From Apostichopus japonicus (taxonomy: Eukaryota > Echinodermata > Holothuroidea > Aspidochirotida > Stichopodidae), in NCBI RefSeq assembly GCF_037975245.1, contig NC_092579.1:11950678-12014677 (forward strand): a stretch of DNA of 64,000 nucleotides, read 5' to 3'. Shown here piece by piece: positions 1-12,000 of the stretch; positions within the stretch are counted from its first letter, which is position 1, and each line of letters opens with the position of its first letter. The position numbers and the translations under genes were made by a program. The notes below the pieces were generated by a model that was not told where the DNA came from, made no database searches, and was given only the letters and a program-made list of their open reading frames with translations.

Positions 1-605
1 AAATCTGTCATATCATCACATGACAGTCACACTGTCATAATCACATGGTTGTGGTCTCAATGTTAGGGAACTGGAGTTTGAGAGTGGGTCAAGTTCTTTG
101 ATTTTATCTGCCAAAATCCACAGGTGTGAATTAGAAAGGACATAAGTTTACTTTTACATTGCCATTATAGCTATTGAGGTGATATCATGAAGGAATTATG
201 CTCCACCAGAAACTTCAAAATTCTCAATGTACTGTACTTGGCTTGAATAAATGTATGCATTCAACATTGTATGAAATTTAATGCTTCAGTTTTGATTCTG
301 ACTAAGCTACGCAATAGTCTTGCATAATTGAATGATGATAACTACCAGAAAGAGGTTTATGTAGTTAGGATCATTTGGTCCCGCTCAGGTGGCAAGTTAT
401 TAACCTTGTACTCCAATACAGAAAATTGTTTGTCTCACAAATGTCATGAAAGGTAAATGTTTTCATTCACAAACCGATGCTTTATTTCATCAATTTTGGT
501 AGGTTAAAACAACAGATTGTATTATGGAGTACATGTTGTCTTTCCATTAACCTTCTCATACAGTAGCAGTAGACATTAGATTCAACACAAACTGAAGTAA
601 TAAAT

Positions 606-860
606 CAAGGATTCTAAAAAGGCAGCCTGTGGGCCAAATCATGCCCCATGAGATTATTTCAATTCGGCCTACGACGAAAACAAATTGGCCCACAAACTTA
701 CACTAATTAGTACATACATCCTGAAGGCCCAATGTTTGAGCTCCCTCTACTGGTCTACCCTGGCACATTTTTCAAACTAGGTAAGAGTTGAGATTTTGAT
801 TGTCTGGCCCTTTGCTCGGACCAATTTTTTCTCCGGCCCCCGTATTAACTAAGAACCCTG
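606..860. mobile_element. Putative hAT-type MITE relic
   Basis: The left end begins CAAGGATTCT and the right end, read on the minus strand, begins CAGGGTTCTTAG. Both run into GGCC-rich subterminal sequence, the common look of non-autonomous hAT elements. No matching 8-bp target duplication is visible (left taataaat, right cttaaagg), so the element is old or its ends are slightly misplaced. Confidence 0.45.
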
Positions 861-3479
861 CTTAAAGGCCCTCATCTAGGTTTAATAATATCATGACTAT
901 TAAGTAGTGATATATACATATCACTACAGAGGAGGACTACAGAGGCAAAAACAAAGCTGTTTTACTAGGTGCAACTTATTTTGCTTGATGACAATGTCAT
1001 TCTTAGTAAAACATTGGGCATTTTCTTCTATGTTCTTCAAATTCTCATATATCTTATTTATATGAATCATAGCTGTCAGGAGAGAAAATAAATAATAAAG
1101 CAGAAACACAAATGCATATATTAAGTTTTTATACTGTTTTCATGTTGTGTGAAAAAAGTGGTGAGTTGTTTTTAATATAAACATAATACATATAAAAACA
1201 TTCAACAAAACTGTTAAATTTTTTCTGTCTTATCCCTTGAGCCCTCCTTGTAACAGAATTCATCTTTTGTTATTATTGAAACAATTCCAATTTTTTTCCA
1301 GTTTTTATAAAGTTTCAAATTTCTGCAAAGGGAAAAGGCAAGAAAAATAACATAAAATATAGTGAAATAACATTCATATTCCCATTGTTACAAAAAAAAC
1401 CAAAGGAAATCTTATAAAACTGAATACTAGTGAATGCAGTCAAAGCACAAGTAAACCTCATTTACCCTAGGTTCATAATAATTCATATGAAGGTAATATT
1501 TTCCAAACAAATCAGATGCTGGATTAAGAGATGAATGGTAAACACGAATCAAAAATATATATATATATTTTTATTAAAACTAGCCATTGCTCTGATGGAA
1601 TTGACCAATGTTTGTGACATTTGTTGTAATGAGCCCAATCACCCAGGAGGCTAGGGCCCTGGAACTGGAAACCACTTGAAATCTTAAAATATTACTGATC
1701 ATGTTTTGAAATATGGATTTATTCAACTCTGGATCAAATTTAGTATGTCAACATTGGAGGGAAGGCAATTCAATCCGACTAGCATTTCAAATGTTGAATA
1801 CTGTGACTAACAAATGTGGCTTTCTAGAAATCTTAAAAAATTGCTGAAAAGTGGCTTAATTCAGATACCTTCTTTAATAAGCTTAGTACATCGCGAAAAG
1901 TCTAAAATACCGTCGCATCGATTCAAATCTGTTTTGGTTGACAGAATGTTTGTACATGAGACTGAACATTTCATCACTTTCAACAAATTGCTGCCTACAA
2001 ACTACTTTCGCCAAGAAATTAGGTCATCCTTTTACAGAGTGATACCAAATTGGCCCTGCAATTGTTCCTGATTTTACCTTGACAATTGTAATCGAAAAGA
2101 TCTGTTGTATTTAATGAGTACACATTGACTCATGAATATACATTGCCCAGGTCATGCTGCAAAATTATGCAGAAATGGGAAAAGTTGTGAGCAATCACAG
2201 ATGCTAAGGAACTTGTCATATAACTTGTTGGAAATAATGCATTTGACAGGAATATGAGTAAGCACTTATAATCGTCGCATGCAATGCTCTTCTGGAACGA
2301 ATGACAAAAAAATACTAGCTAGATAAATGGCAAGATAACTGGGTTTCCCTCCCTCTTAGTAATCCATACTCTAGTGAGTTTTTTATAAGGCATTTACAAA
2401 CAGTAATAATATTTCTGAAGGAGGGTGGGATATTTTAATAAGAATCTAAATACTGTAGGTAAAAGTTAATCACTGTTTTAAACATACTTGTTAGTCTATG
2501 ATGTTCAAACGAGGGATTTGACTGGACCCAACCTTGGCCAGATATATATTATCCAAATCAAAACCCCTGCTGCACTCCTCCCTACCCCCACCTTTAATGA
2601 AAACGCCATTGTTAGACTCATTTAAAATAATAGAGTATAATACCATAATTTGCAAACAAAAACAATATAACAAACTGACCAATTGCAGATTGAAAGCACA
2701 ATGGTGAAAACGTGTTCACAAGAAAAAAAAACAATGACTTTTACATTGACGTGCTGCTGGTTATTGGATGTGACTAGAATTCTACATAACTTTAAGGAAT
2801 GTTATGTCAAGAACGGAGAAAAAAGGAAATGTATAACTTGATCACCAATGTATGATCTTGATACTTGATACAGGTATGTGATACTTGATACAGGTATGTG
2901 ATACTTAACACTTTATCTGGTGTGTGACATGTTTGAAGAGTTTGCCGAATGATTCGTAGAAACATTTTATCGTGCACCTGCAATCATTGAGAATGTATTG
3001 GAAGGTGCAAAAAGTTACTGAAATGTTGGCTGGTATGAAATCTAGGTATTCATCAAGGATAGATCCTGCTTAATGACAAACCAGCATCAAGGAATGAGGA
3101 TTAATACACAGAACAGGAATTTTTATGAAGTACAAAAAAATGTGGGCCTCACTGGTAGCTAAAAGTAGAGACAGCAGTTAGTCTCACATGTAGCTGTGAG
3201 GAGAGCAGGAACTTATACGTGAAGTTTACATGAAGGAGAGATTAAGCACACAGTATAATTACAGAGAACATGAACATAATAAGTGGAAGGAAGTACAAAG
3301 CATGTGACATTGATAGAAGGTATTTATATATAGAGAGAGAGAGAGCAGGAATCTAACATATAGGAGAGAAGAAAGCAGGAATTTTATATTGACACATACA
3401 GCGAGGTGAACAAAGAGTATGTATGCTCAGAGAAAGGAGTGCAAGCATCCCATGGGAGAGGGATACATAGAGCAGTCCT

Positions 3480-3890
3480 ATCATGAGTGGGTATTCAGAG
3501 AGTACAAACCTCATAGCATGAGGTAATACACAGAATAGAACCAATAGGAGTGGGTTTTAGAGAGTATAAACCTCATAACAGGAGGTAATACACAGAATAG
3601 AGCCAACATGAGTGGATATTCAGATAGTATAAACCTCATAGCATGAGGTAATATACAGAATAGAACCAATAGGAGTGGGGATTCAGAGGGTACAAACCTC
3701 ATAGCATGAGGTAATATACTGAATAGAACCAATAGGAGTGGGTGTTTAGAGAGTATAAACCTCATGCAAGGAGGTAAACCCTCATATGAGGAGGCAATCA
3801 GAGATCAATACTAGAAATATTTTTGGGTATACAGAGAATATATATCTCATGCAAAGAGGTATTCACTAATGAGGGTGGGTATTCAGATCA
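3480..3890. repeat. 62-63 bp minisatellite with hairpin core
   Basis: Units start at about 3509, 3571, 3634, 3697 and 3760, so the period is 62 then 63 bp, with degenerate units on both sides. Most units carry CCTCATAGCATGAGG, an inverted repeat able to form a 6-bp stem, followed by a run resembling taatacacagaatagaacca. The long repetitive minus-strand open frame here is a by-product of the period being close to a multiple of three. Confidence 0.8.
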
Positions 3891-4367
3891 ACGTACAGGT
3901 AAAATGTAACGACACATTTCAAAAATAATGAATGGATGACTCACATAATATTCAAAAATACAATAATGCAGCACCAAAAGCCAATATATATCATAAACAA
4001 CTTATTTATTGACAAATAGAAAATAGCCAACGCCTTCTTTTTATATTGACACAGTTGGGTTTTTTTCCCTTCAATAAGGTCATATCTCAAATGCTACATA
4101 CAGTTTTAAAAAGAAAAAACTGTGTCACTACAAATATAAAACTAGACAAACATTGTTTGTTTAACCTGAGCAGATTCTTCTCTTCATACAAACAATTTCA
4201 GAAAGGAGTGTCAAATTTACTACAGTTTTAGTTGTAGACCAATTACAGCTCTTCCTCACTTCTTAAGTCATGAATATTCACTCCAGGAACTTCTTTAGTG
4301 TTTACATGTCTACTGTAACAACTTTGATGTTCATGAAGCTTGTTCACTGTAAAATTCTGAAAATATG

Positions 4368-4724
4368 TTAAAGGGAGTGAAGACTCGCGCAAAAAGACCT
4401 AGTTTCGAATGAGGTGTAACAGAAGTGTCAGACACCACCAACAATCCCAGAATACACACACAACTTGCTACCGTTGGTGATTATACATAGTGTACATTCA
4501 GTACATACAGCTGCTGTCAATACCCACAGCACAGTGTACAAACGATACAGTGATGGACATCTCAGGTCCAGCTAACGATAACAAGGTATCACGTTTCATT
4601 ACTGTCTGCATTTTAAAGCGACAAGAGTAAAAATTCACTTGCAAGCAACGGAAAGTTAACTCTTTCAGAGCACGGCATGTGGTTTGGGGCAAGTCTTCAA
4701 TGCCTTTAATGTGCTGTACACTAA
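4368..4724. mobile_element. MITE, family with copy at 16233-16616
   Basis: Sequence from TTAAAGGG at 4368 to about 4724 matches 16233-16616 along most of its length, including the blocks agtacatacagctg and gataacaaggtatca. The ends are loosely inverted: left ttaaaggg followed by GAAGACTCGCGC, right (read on minus) attaaaggc followed by GAAGACTTGCCC. It has no coding capacity and looks like a non-autonomous DNA transposon. Confidence 0.6.
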
Positions 4725-5943
4725 AGCAGATATACAGCTATCCACCTTTGCAACTATTGGTGTATTTTACATAGTTGCAAATTCCTCTATGCAAAGCCTA
4801 AGTTCCTCATGGACTCTGTATCTATTAAGGGATGGAAGAGACTTCAATCATATTCAGTGGATGTAAGTTTTTTCTGGTTAAATATATGTTGTCGATTTGA
4901 CAATAGTAATTTTAAATTAATTTTCTGTGTCACTATTTGGGATTTTGGTGACTTTTTCTTACATTTTCAAAAGCAATTCTTTTTATGGTATGGTTTTATC
5001 TTTTCACTCGTGATGCTGTTTTGTGCATTAAAGCAGATAAACATTACCTGATGACTGTTAATAGGCAAGAATATAAATTTTGATACCGTGCATAGCAAAG
5101 CCTTCTCATTATTATTATTCATTGTCTTGAGTAGTATAATCAATCAATCAATCAATCATTGTAATCAATCAGTCTATTACTAAATATTATTTTAGCAACA
5201 TTTTAATCCCAATGATGACATTTTCAACACATACAAGTTTGTCATTCATGAGTACAAAATGTTTATACTTCTCCCTCTAAGTTTGTGTTGCTCAAGGATA
5301 GCCTACATAATGGGCTGTGTCCTGAACTATGTTGCCAAGCTACTATGCTTAAGCAAGCCTGACAGGTTTAAATCTTGAAAACTCAAAAAGAGGGTTTGAA
5401 GCATAACCTGTACTAGTAGTACCTCAATCATCTACAAAATTTCAAACAATAATAAATTTAAATTTATTTCTTCATTTTCAGTCCTCCTTCAATGACCACA
5501 TATGGCTCTTAAAAAAATCTGTGTGATCACATCCATGCAGCATACAAAATAATCTAGCATCAAAATGTCAAAAGCACCAAAGGTAGTTGTTTCACCTCAA
5601 CAACTATTACCTTAACAACTGTTAAATTAAAAAACTCTTCAATATTGTCTAAATTTATCAAATTTAATTATAGTCTAATGAAAATTCAATACAAAATACA
5701 ACTCTTTTCATTCACAATTTTATACATGTTACTTATAGTGTTTTCCTCTTTTCCATCTGTTTGTTCATGAATTTTTCTACTATTATTGGCATGCTATCTC
5801 TACCTACGTTCAGAACAATATATTTCTTTGCCGCAAATATCACTCTGTGGTAGGTGCTATCAAACATTACCGTAGCTGTGCAGTGCAAAACATTGATAAC
5901 AACCAGTATTCATATTTGTCTGACCTAAGGTCACGTCAGTGTG

Positions 5944-6065
5944 TCAAAGTTCGTCTTTGGTATCCTTCGAGCCAGGATCCCCTTTCAGATTTGAACTCTC
6001 CTCATCGCCCTCCTCCTCGGTACCATGAACTCGTTCTTTACCTGTCCATACTTCATCCAAACAAA
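5944..6065 (-). CDS. CNPY3/4: Canopy terminal exon with KDEL
   Basis: 122 bp after acceptor tctcttttag. It encodes VCLDEVWTGKERV (cysteine 6), an acidic stretch TEEEGDEESS, and ends SKDTKDEL then TGA. The exact fit of phase, conserved CL-E-W-GK motif and retrieval signal supports this exon strongly. Confidence 0.95.
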
Positions 6066-9000
6066 CTAAAAGAGAAATTTAAGATAGAGCATTACGAACC
6101 ACAAATTTATTTCTCTGTTTGAGCTAGCATTAAAGGTCATGTCAGTGAGTCAAAGTTCATCTTAAATTCGAGCTGGCTACAATTAACAGTTCTATTCAGC
6201 TTTCTAGGTTGATTTTCTTCAGTTGTTATTTCCTTTGTGTTATTCAATTTTAAAATCCTTCAACAATGTTAGCTTGGTATAATCAAGTGTCATTTCAAAT
6301 CATGGATTAAACGTTGAAACATGGAAGTTTTCCCATTTGTATTTGATATATGCAGATTACTAATGTTCAAGTAACAACATAGATATTGAGAATCCAATGG
6401 AATCATTACATTCTCACTCAGTGGCGTAGGAAGGTACTTTTGAGAGGGGGGGCTGAAGACTGATGGCTGGCCTGGGCGAGGGGTCTAAGGGGAGGGGGTG
6501 TCCCCTTCCCCTTTGGATTTTTTTGCATTTCCAGGTGGCCTCAGATGCAATTTGGTGCAATATAGCACACTTCAACACCCACTCCATTTTGTAAACTTAA
6601 TTTTGTATTTTCCCCTGGCCTTAGATGCAATTTGGTGCTCCAAATGAGATTTTTTTTCTCATTTGGAAATGAAAAAGGGGTTTTCTGACTTGCGAACCGG
6701 GGGGGGCGGAATGATACTTCCGCCCCTCCACATTTTCACTGGGGGGGCTGGCGCCCCCAGCCCCCCCCGGTTCCTATGCCCTTGTTCTCACTCGTTAATC
6801 TTCGTTTGGTGGAAATCTAGAGGCATTTTCTAGTTTGATCAAACGTCACTTTATTTTGGGAAATACTTGGTAAGGTTTGGCAAATTACTGGCCAAAAACA
6901 AAATGTAGTTCCACATGATTCCCTTTTTTAAGGCATCCAAATTGAGGCCAGATGTTGAAGGATTGTCAAGGAATTTCCATGTGACCTTTAAGCAGCCATT
7001 CACTTTTATTAATAGTTTTTTGTCTTAACAAGTAACAACATTGGTGTTTCCTAAAGGAATTTAAAGCTTCTCCAGTTTGACAAAATGCCTTACGATCGAA
7101 TGCAGGAAGACAGTTGGGGGAACTACTGTTTCAGCAAGTTATAGGTATGAAACTCCTCCTCTTCATGAATATCCAAATAAAATAAATAAAAAAACAAAAT
7201 ATTAGGACGAACAAATCCCACCTGCTTCTTCTTTAGACAACACTCTGTCTACACATAAATATTCTGACAGTTCTCTGGAATGATCTGTTTTGAAGAACCA
7301 GTTCTCTATGACTTCTTCGTAGTTTTCGATTAAAAAGTGGCACTGAAATGAGAGAAAGGAGAAAACAAACTTATGGAACCCTAAGTTGACTTTTAATATA
7401 AGAAACTTCAAACAAGCCACCAATGTTGAAGAAAAATACATAAAAAAACATATCTATACCACAGAGCTTGAGATATCTCACAAAATTTCTCATTTCGAGG
7501 TTGTTGTGACCACCCAATTATCCACATCCCGGGCTAGGAAATATGCATAGCAAATATGCTTCTTTGTGAAGGATAATCATGATAATAAATGTGTAAGGAA
7601 GTGTGTTATTTTGTTCATGGAAATACACTTTCTATAGGATACAGTACATCCATACAATTAAGTCCACCTGTGATGATACTTGGTGTTGTGACGGTCACAT
7701 TAATTAGTCTGAATGTGAAAAAAGTCTGTAGACCATAACAATTACGGACAGTAGTACATTAATTAAATATGTACACAAACTTACAGTGCAAATAACATTT
7801 CTTGACAAATAGAGCTCTTTATAAGATTTTTGCCATCAGTTGACTTCACAAGAACTTTGAACCTCACCAAAAGCAATAGTAGCTTTGTACTCATTTATAG
7901 GAACGTCACAGGCCAAGTATCAGGTCTGTCAACATGACTATATTTGAGACATCACGTTTACGAGCCAGGATGACACATACACACCCAAACAAACATGCAT
8001 GCTTGTATTACATTCAGACCGAGGACCCTATTATATTTTCCATTGTTCAAATCCACGTACCCTAACCTTAACAATACCCCATACAATAGAATTCTTCCGA
8101 GGACGTGGTGATTCTTTAGGTACAGTATCACAACCGAGGACCTGGAATTCTTTTGTTCAAGTCCTCGGTCAGAATACAAAACAATTGCATACAGTTCACA
8201 CACACACACTGACTTGACTACACAGATTATTATGACCAAAAAAAGAACGCCCTTCAAGTCTCTCATTTGCTACATGTTGATAGAGATGATTATCACTAAA
8301 ATTCCAATTGTCATAGCAACAGCGTGATTCATCATAAAAATTTGAGTCGTTTTGACAGCTTGGACTGAAAATACAAAACAAATCTTCAGAGAAGGATTTG
8401 CATATACTTTCCTACTGCAATGTCAGGATGAAAAATTTGAAAACTTAAAGTGTACAGTAAACATCTTGTCTTGCTGTGAAAACTGTGTATTAAAAGCAGC
8501 ACTATCAAACACTCATGAATAATGCATGAGACAAACTTATAATACAAATGTGCAAAATTTCTAAGTACTATCACCCAGGTTAATGGAACAGCAAGCTAAG
8601 ACTGCATAATTTGTGTCAACAGCAAGGTTACAGCACTTGGGTAAAGTTGACAAGGGAGTATTTTGATAATAACATTAGAAAGAAAAAAATATTGGTTTTA
8701 AAGTGAGTCATATTCTCGATGCACCCTACTGACAAAACCTTTAAATGAGTTAAGAGGAATCCTACAATCATTCTGTTGGTACCACTAGTACTTTCATATA
8801 ACAATAGAAGGACAGTGTCAAGAAACTTAAAGTTAAAAGTTAAAAGTTGAAGGTCTACAGTCTTGTATGAGGCTAATGCCTCCTCACACGACTTTACAAC
8901 TTAACCCCTGGTCATTGGTAACTTGTCACACCCACACACCAAAGTGTGCACAATTCAATCAATCTCTCCTGGGGCACCACAGTGCACCACAACCGTGTGT

Positions 9001-12000
9001 CCCCCGGGGGACTTCCCATAGGGTGCAGCCACAAACCGGCGCACGCAACTATATTTACAAGTTACCTCGCAGGTACCCATTTATACACCTGGGTGAAGAG
9101 AGGCAATGGAGATAAAGCGTCTTGCCCAAGGACACAACGCAATGATCTGGCTAGGGCTCGAACCTGTAATCCTTAGATTACAAGTCCACTGCCTTAACCA
9201 CTTGACCACAATGCCCTCAACCTAAGATGTTCTGCCATACATAATACCCTCGGTGCTCAGTTTACGACATCAACATAAAGAACAGATTACACCAACTACT
9301 GTAATATCAAATAAATCTATTTGAAAGTTTAAAGTGAACGCCCACACCCTGCACCTGACCCTCTCTTACATTCAGAACCTATTTCTAATATAGTCCCTAT
9401 TTCCATGACATCCTCTCTCCAACCCCCCCTTCCCTGCTCTCTCTCTCTCTCTCTCGCTCAACAAAAGAGAACAACATACACATGAAAGTAATCATCTTCT
9501 CATCAGACTGACCAAATTATCTAAAGCTACTGCAAAAATATCCAGAGGATATGTTCCTGATTATGAAGAATGCACCCAAAGGAAATTAATTCTTTCATAT
9601 ATGAAAATACCTTTTATATATACCCGTAAAGATTCAGTAGTCTAACTTACATATTGATTGGCTTTGGTCACAGCTTGGTTATGAAGAATGTACCCCAAGG
9701 AAATTCATTCTTTCATATATGCAAATACATTTTTATACCCTAAAATTTTAAGCCCAACTGTAATAATAAGGTGAGCAAAATGAAAAAAAAAAAAGAACTG
9801 CTGAATATTCAGTTGTCTAACTTACATATTGATTGGCTTTTGTGACAGCTGCTGATGGTTCATCCCACATACTTAATGGAATCCCAAGTTCCACGTTGAC
9901 TCCTTTATTGACCAGGTTCTTGAGGGTTTCCATCGTCTCACTGGTACCCTTGGCAAACCTGGATTATCAACAGAAAACACAAAACTGTGAGAGATCTAGA
10001 CTAGATGTTAAAAACAACATATTTCAGCAAAAATGATTCATAATTTTCTCACAGTTATGTATGCAGGAAAGATGCTAAACTGAAAATTGTGGCAGTGTAT
10101 TCAAGAATAGAAACATTTGAAAAAAATATCTATTAAAGGAAATATGAATAAACTGCAACTTATGGCAAGATATATTATTTATTAACAACAGACATTAACC
10201 CCAATAAAATATTTATACTTCATACTGTACCTTCTAGAATCCTTTCTTTCCGCATGAATGTTGTATTCTAGAACTCTCTCACAAACGCTTTCTAAAACTT
10301 CAATGAGTCGAATTTCACTGTGGAAGCGAAAGATAGAGAATGTTAAATACAATCAGTCAAGTTTCATAAAATGTTTATATTAATACATGAATCAATTTAC
10401 ACGCTATAGAGTATAGACCAGTGGTTCTCAATTAATCTTCTATGGTGACCAGATGGAAGACTTAATTAAGTTGCAGCTAAGGGCCAGACAGATATCCAAA
10501 TCTCACCATACCTGGAGTCAGCCATGTACAGGGATAGGACGGCAGGATGCTATAGCCTACTGCATTAAGGCCCACATATACTGTTTTCATAATGCTTGAT
10601 TGATATCTTTAGTGAGCTGAATTTTGGCCAATTGAGAATCTTTGCTTTAATAGACTAGATACAAAACTGCTTGACTCAGCAGTTCAGGTTACATTATTAA
10701 TGAACAGTACAAGTTTATGAAAGGTACTACACACCGATACCTAAATTATCAATCAAAGTGACTGGGTTAAGCTTAATAACATATACAATATAAGGTCTGC
10801 TTCTCACAAGGCTTTCTAGTCACTTCGCCCAACAACCATTTCGCCCAACTGCCATTTCGCCCAACCAGCCTGGTCATTTCGCCCAACCAGCCTGGTCATA
10901 TCGCCCAACCAGCATGGTCATTTCGCCCAACCATCATAGTCATTTCGCCCAACCAGCATGGTCATTTCGCCCAACCGTGTTGGTCATTTCGCCCAACCTT
11001 ATTTTTACTAATAGTCAGTCAGAATAATATTACTTTTTCTATTCCACTAGTTTAATTTGATTTATTTTGGGTTACTGTAGGTTACTTCGTAATAGGTAAA
11101 TAAAAAAGTGAGGTCCGCTCGATATCGATCGGAGTCTGAGCAGTTATTTCGGGTATAATGGGAGGATTACACTACTTTAGGCGTTTACGCATACAATGGA
11201 TATTATTATACAAACACAGGGGAATCGGTCTTCATAAAAACCTATCAAACCTAACCCCTAAAACACTGATCCATCCTACTGACTAACAATTCCCGAACGT
11301 TTCCTTATTAAATTGGAAAAAAACAATATAAAACCCGTCCGTAATATTGAATTACTATATTTAATCTATGTAACCACTTTATCAATGTAACCACATATGT
11401 AATCACATACAGGTATGTTATCAATTTAACCACGACTTCAAGTTTCCTTAATACTCGGTTCGTATCCCGTAACGTTAACAATTCCCGAACGTTTACTATA
11501 TCAAACCTATCAAACCTAACCCCTAAAACACTGATCCATCCTCAAGATTCCTTAATATTCGGTTCGTATCCTGTAACGTTAAAAATTCCCGAACGTTTCC
11601 TTACTTAAGCTATACAAAGTAAAGGACTTCAAGTTTCCTTAATATTCCTTAATATTCGAACATTTACTATCAAACCTAACCCCTAACACACTGATCAATC
11701 CTCAAGTTTCCTTAATATTCGGTTCGTATCCTGTAACGTTAACAATTCCCGAACGTTTCCTTTTGAAATATCATATTTAATCAAGGTTGGGCGAAATGAC
11801 CAGACTGGTTGGGCGAAATGACCAGGCTGGTTGGGCGAAATGACCAGGCTGATTGGGTGAAATGACCAGGCTGGTTGGGCGAAATGACCAGGCTGGTTGG
11901 GCGAAATGGTAAGGTTGGGCGAAATGGCAGTTGGGCGAAATGGTTGTTGGGCGAAGTGTCCTGCTTCCCTCACAAGCAACACAAAAATTCAATGAAAAAA

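Larger units (their letters stand above)
1..5943. other. Canopy 3' flank, no gene recognised
   Basis: No exon with splice sites and a recognisable protein family was found on either strand. The stretch holds a hAT-like relic near 606-860, a 62-63 bp minisatellite near 3480-3890 and a MITE near 4368-4724, with simple repeats such as (AATC)n near 5143. Short open frames are scattered but none shows family motifs or composition unlike random AT-rich DNA. The canopy 3' UTR must lie in the right-hand part; AATAAA on the minus strand at 5463-5468 is a possible but weak poly(A) signal. Confidence 0.6.

Noticed and set aside
1814..2071. 85-residue plus-strand open frame
   Set aside because: No motif, splice site or family resemblance could be seen; length is within chance for a 64-kb window.
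3511..3765. Repetitive 84-residue minus-strand frame with MRFILSEYPL-like repeats
   Set aside because: The repeated peptide follows from the 62-63 bp minisatellite; there is no signal of selection or splice structure.
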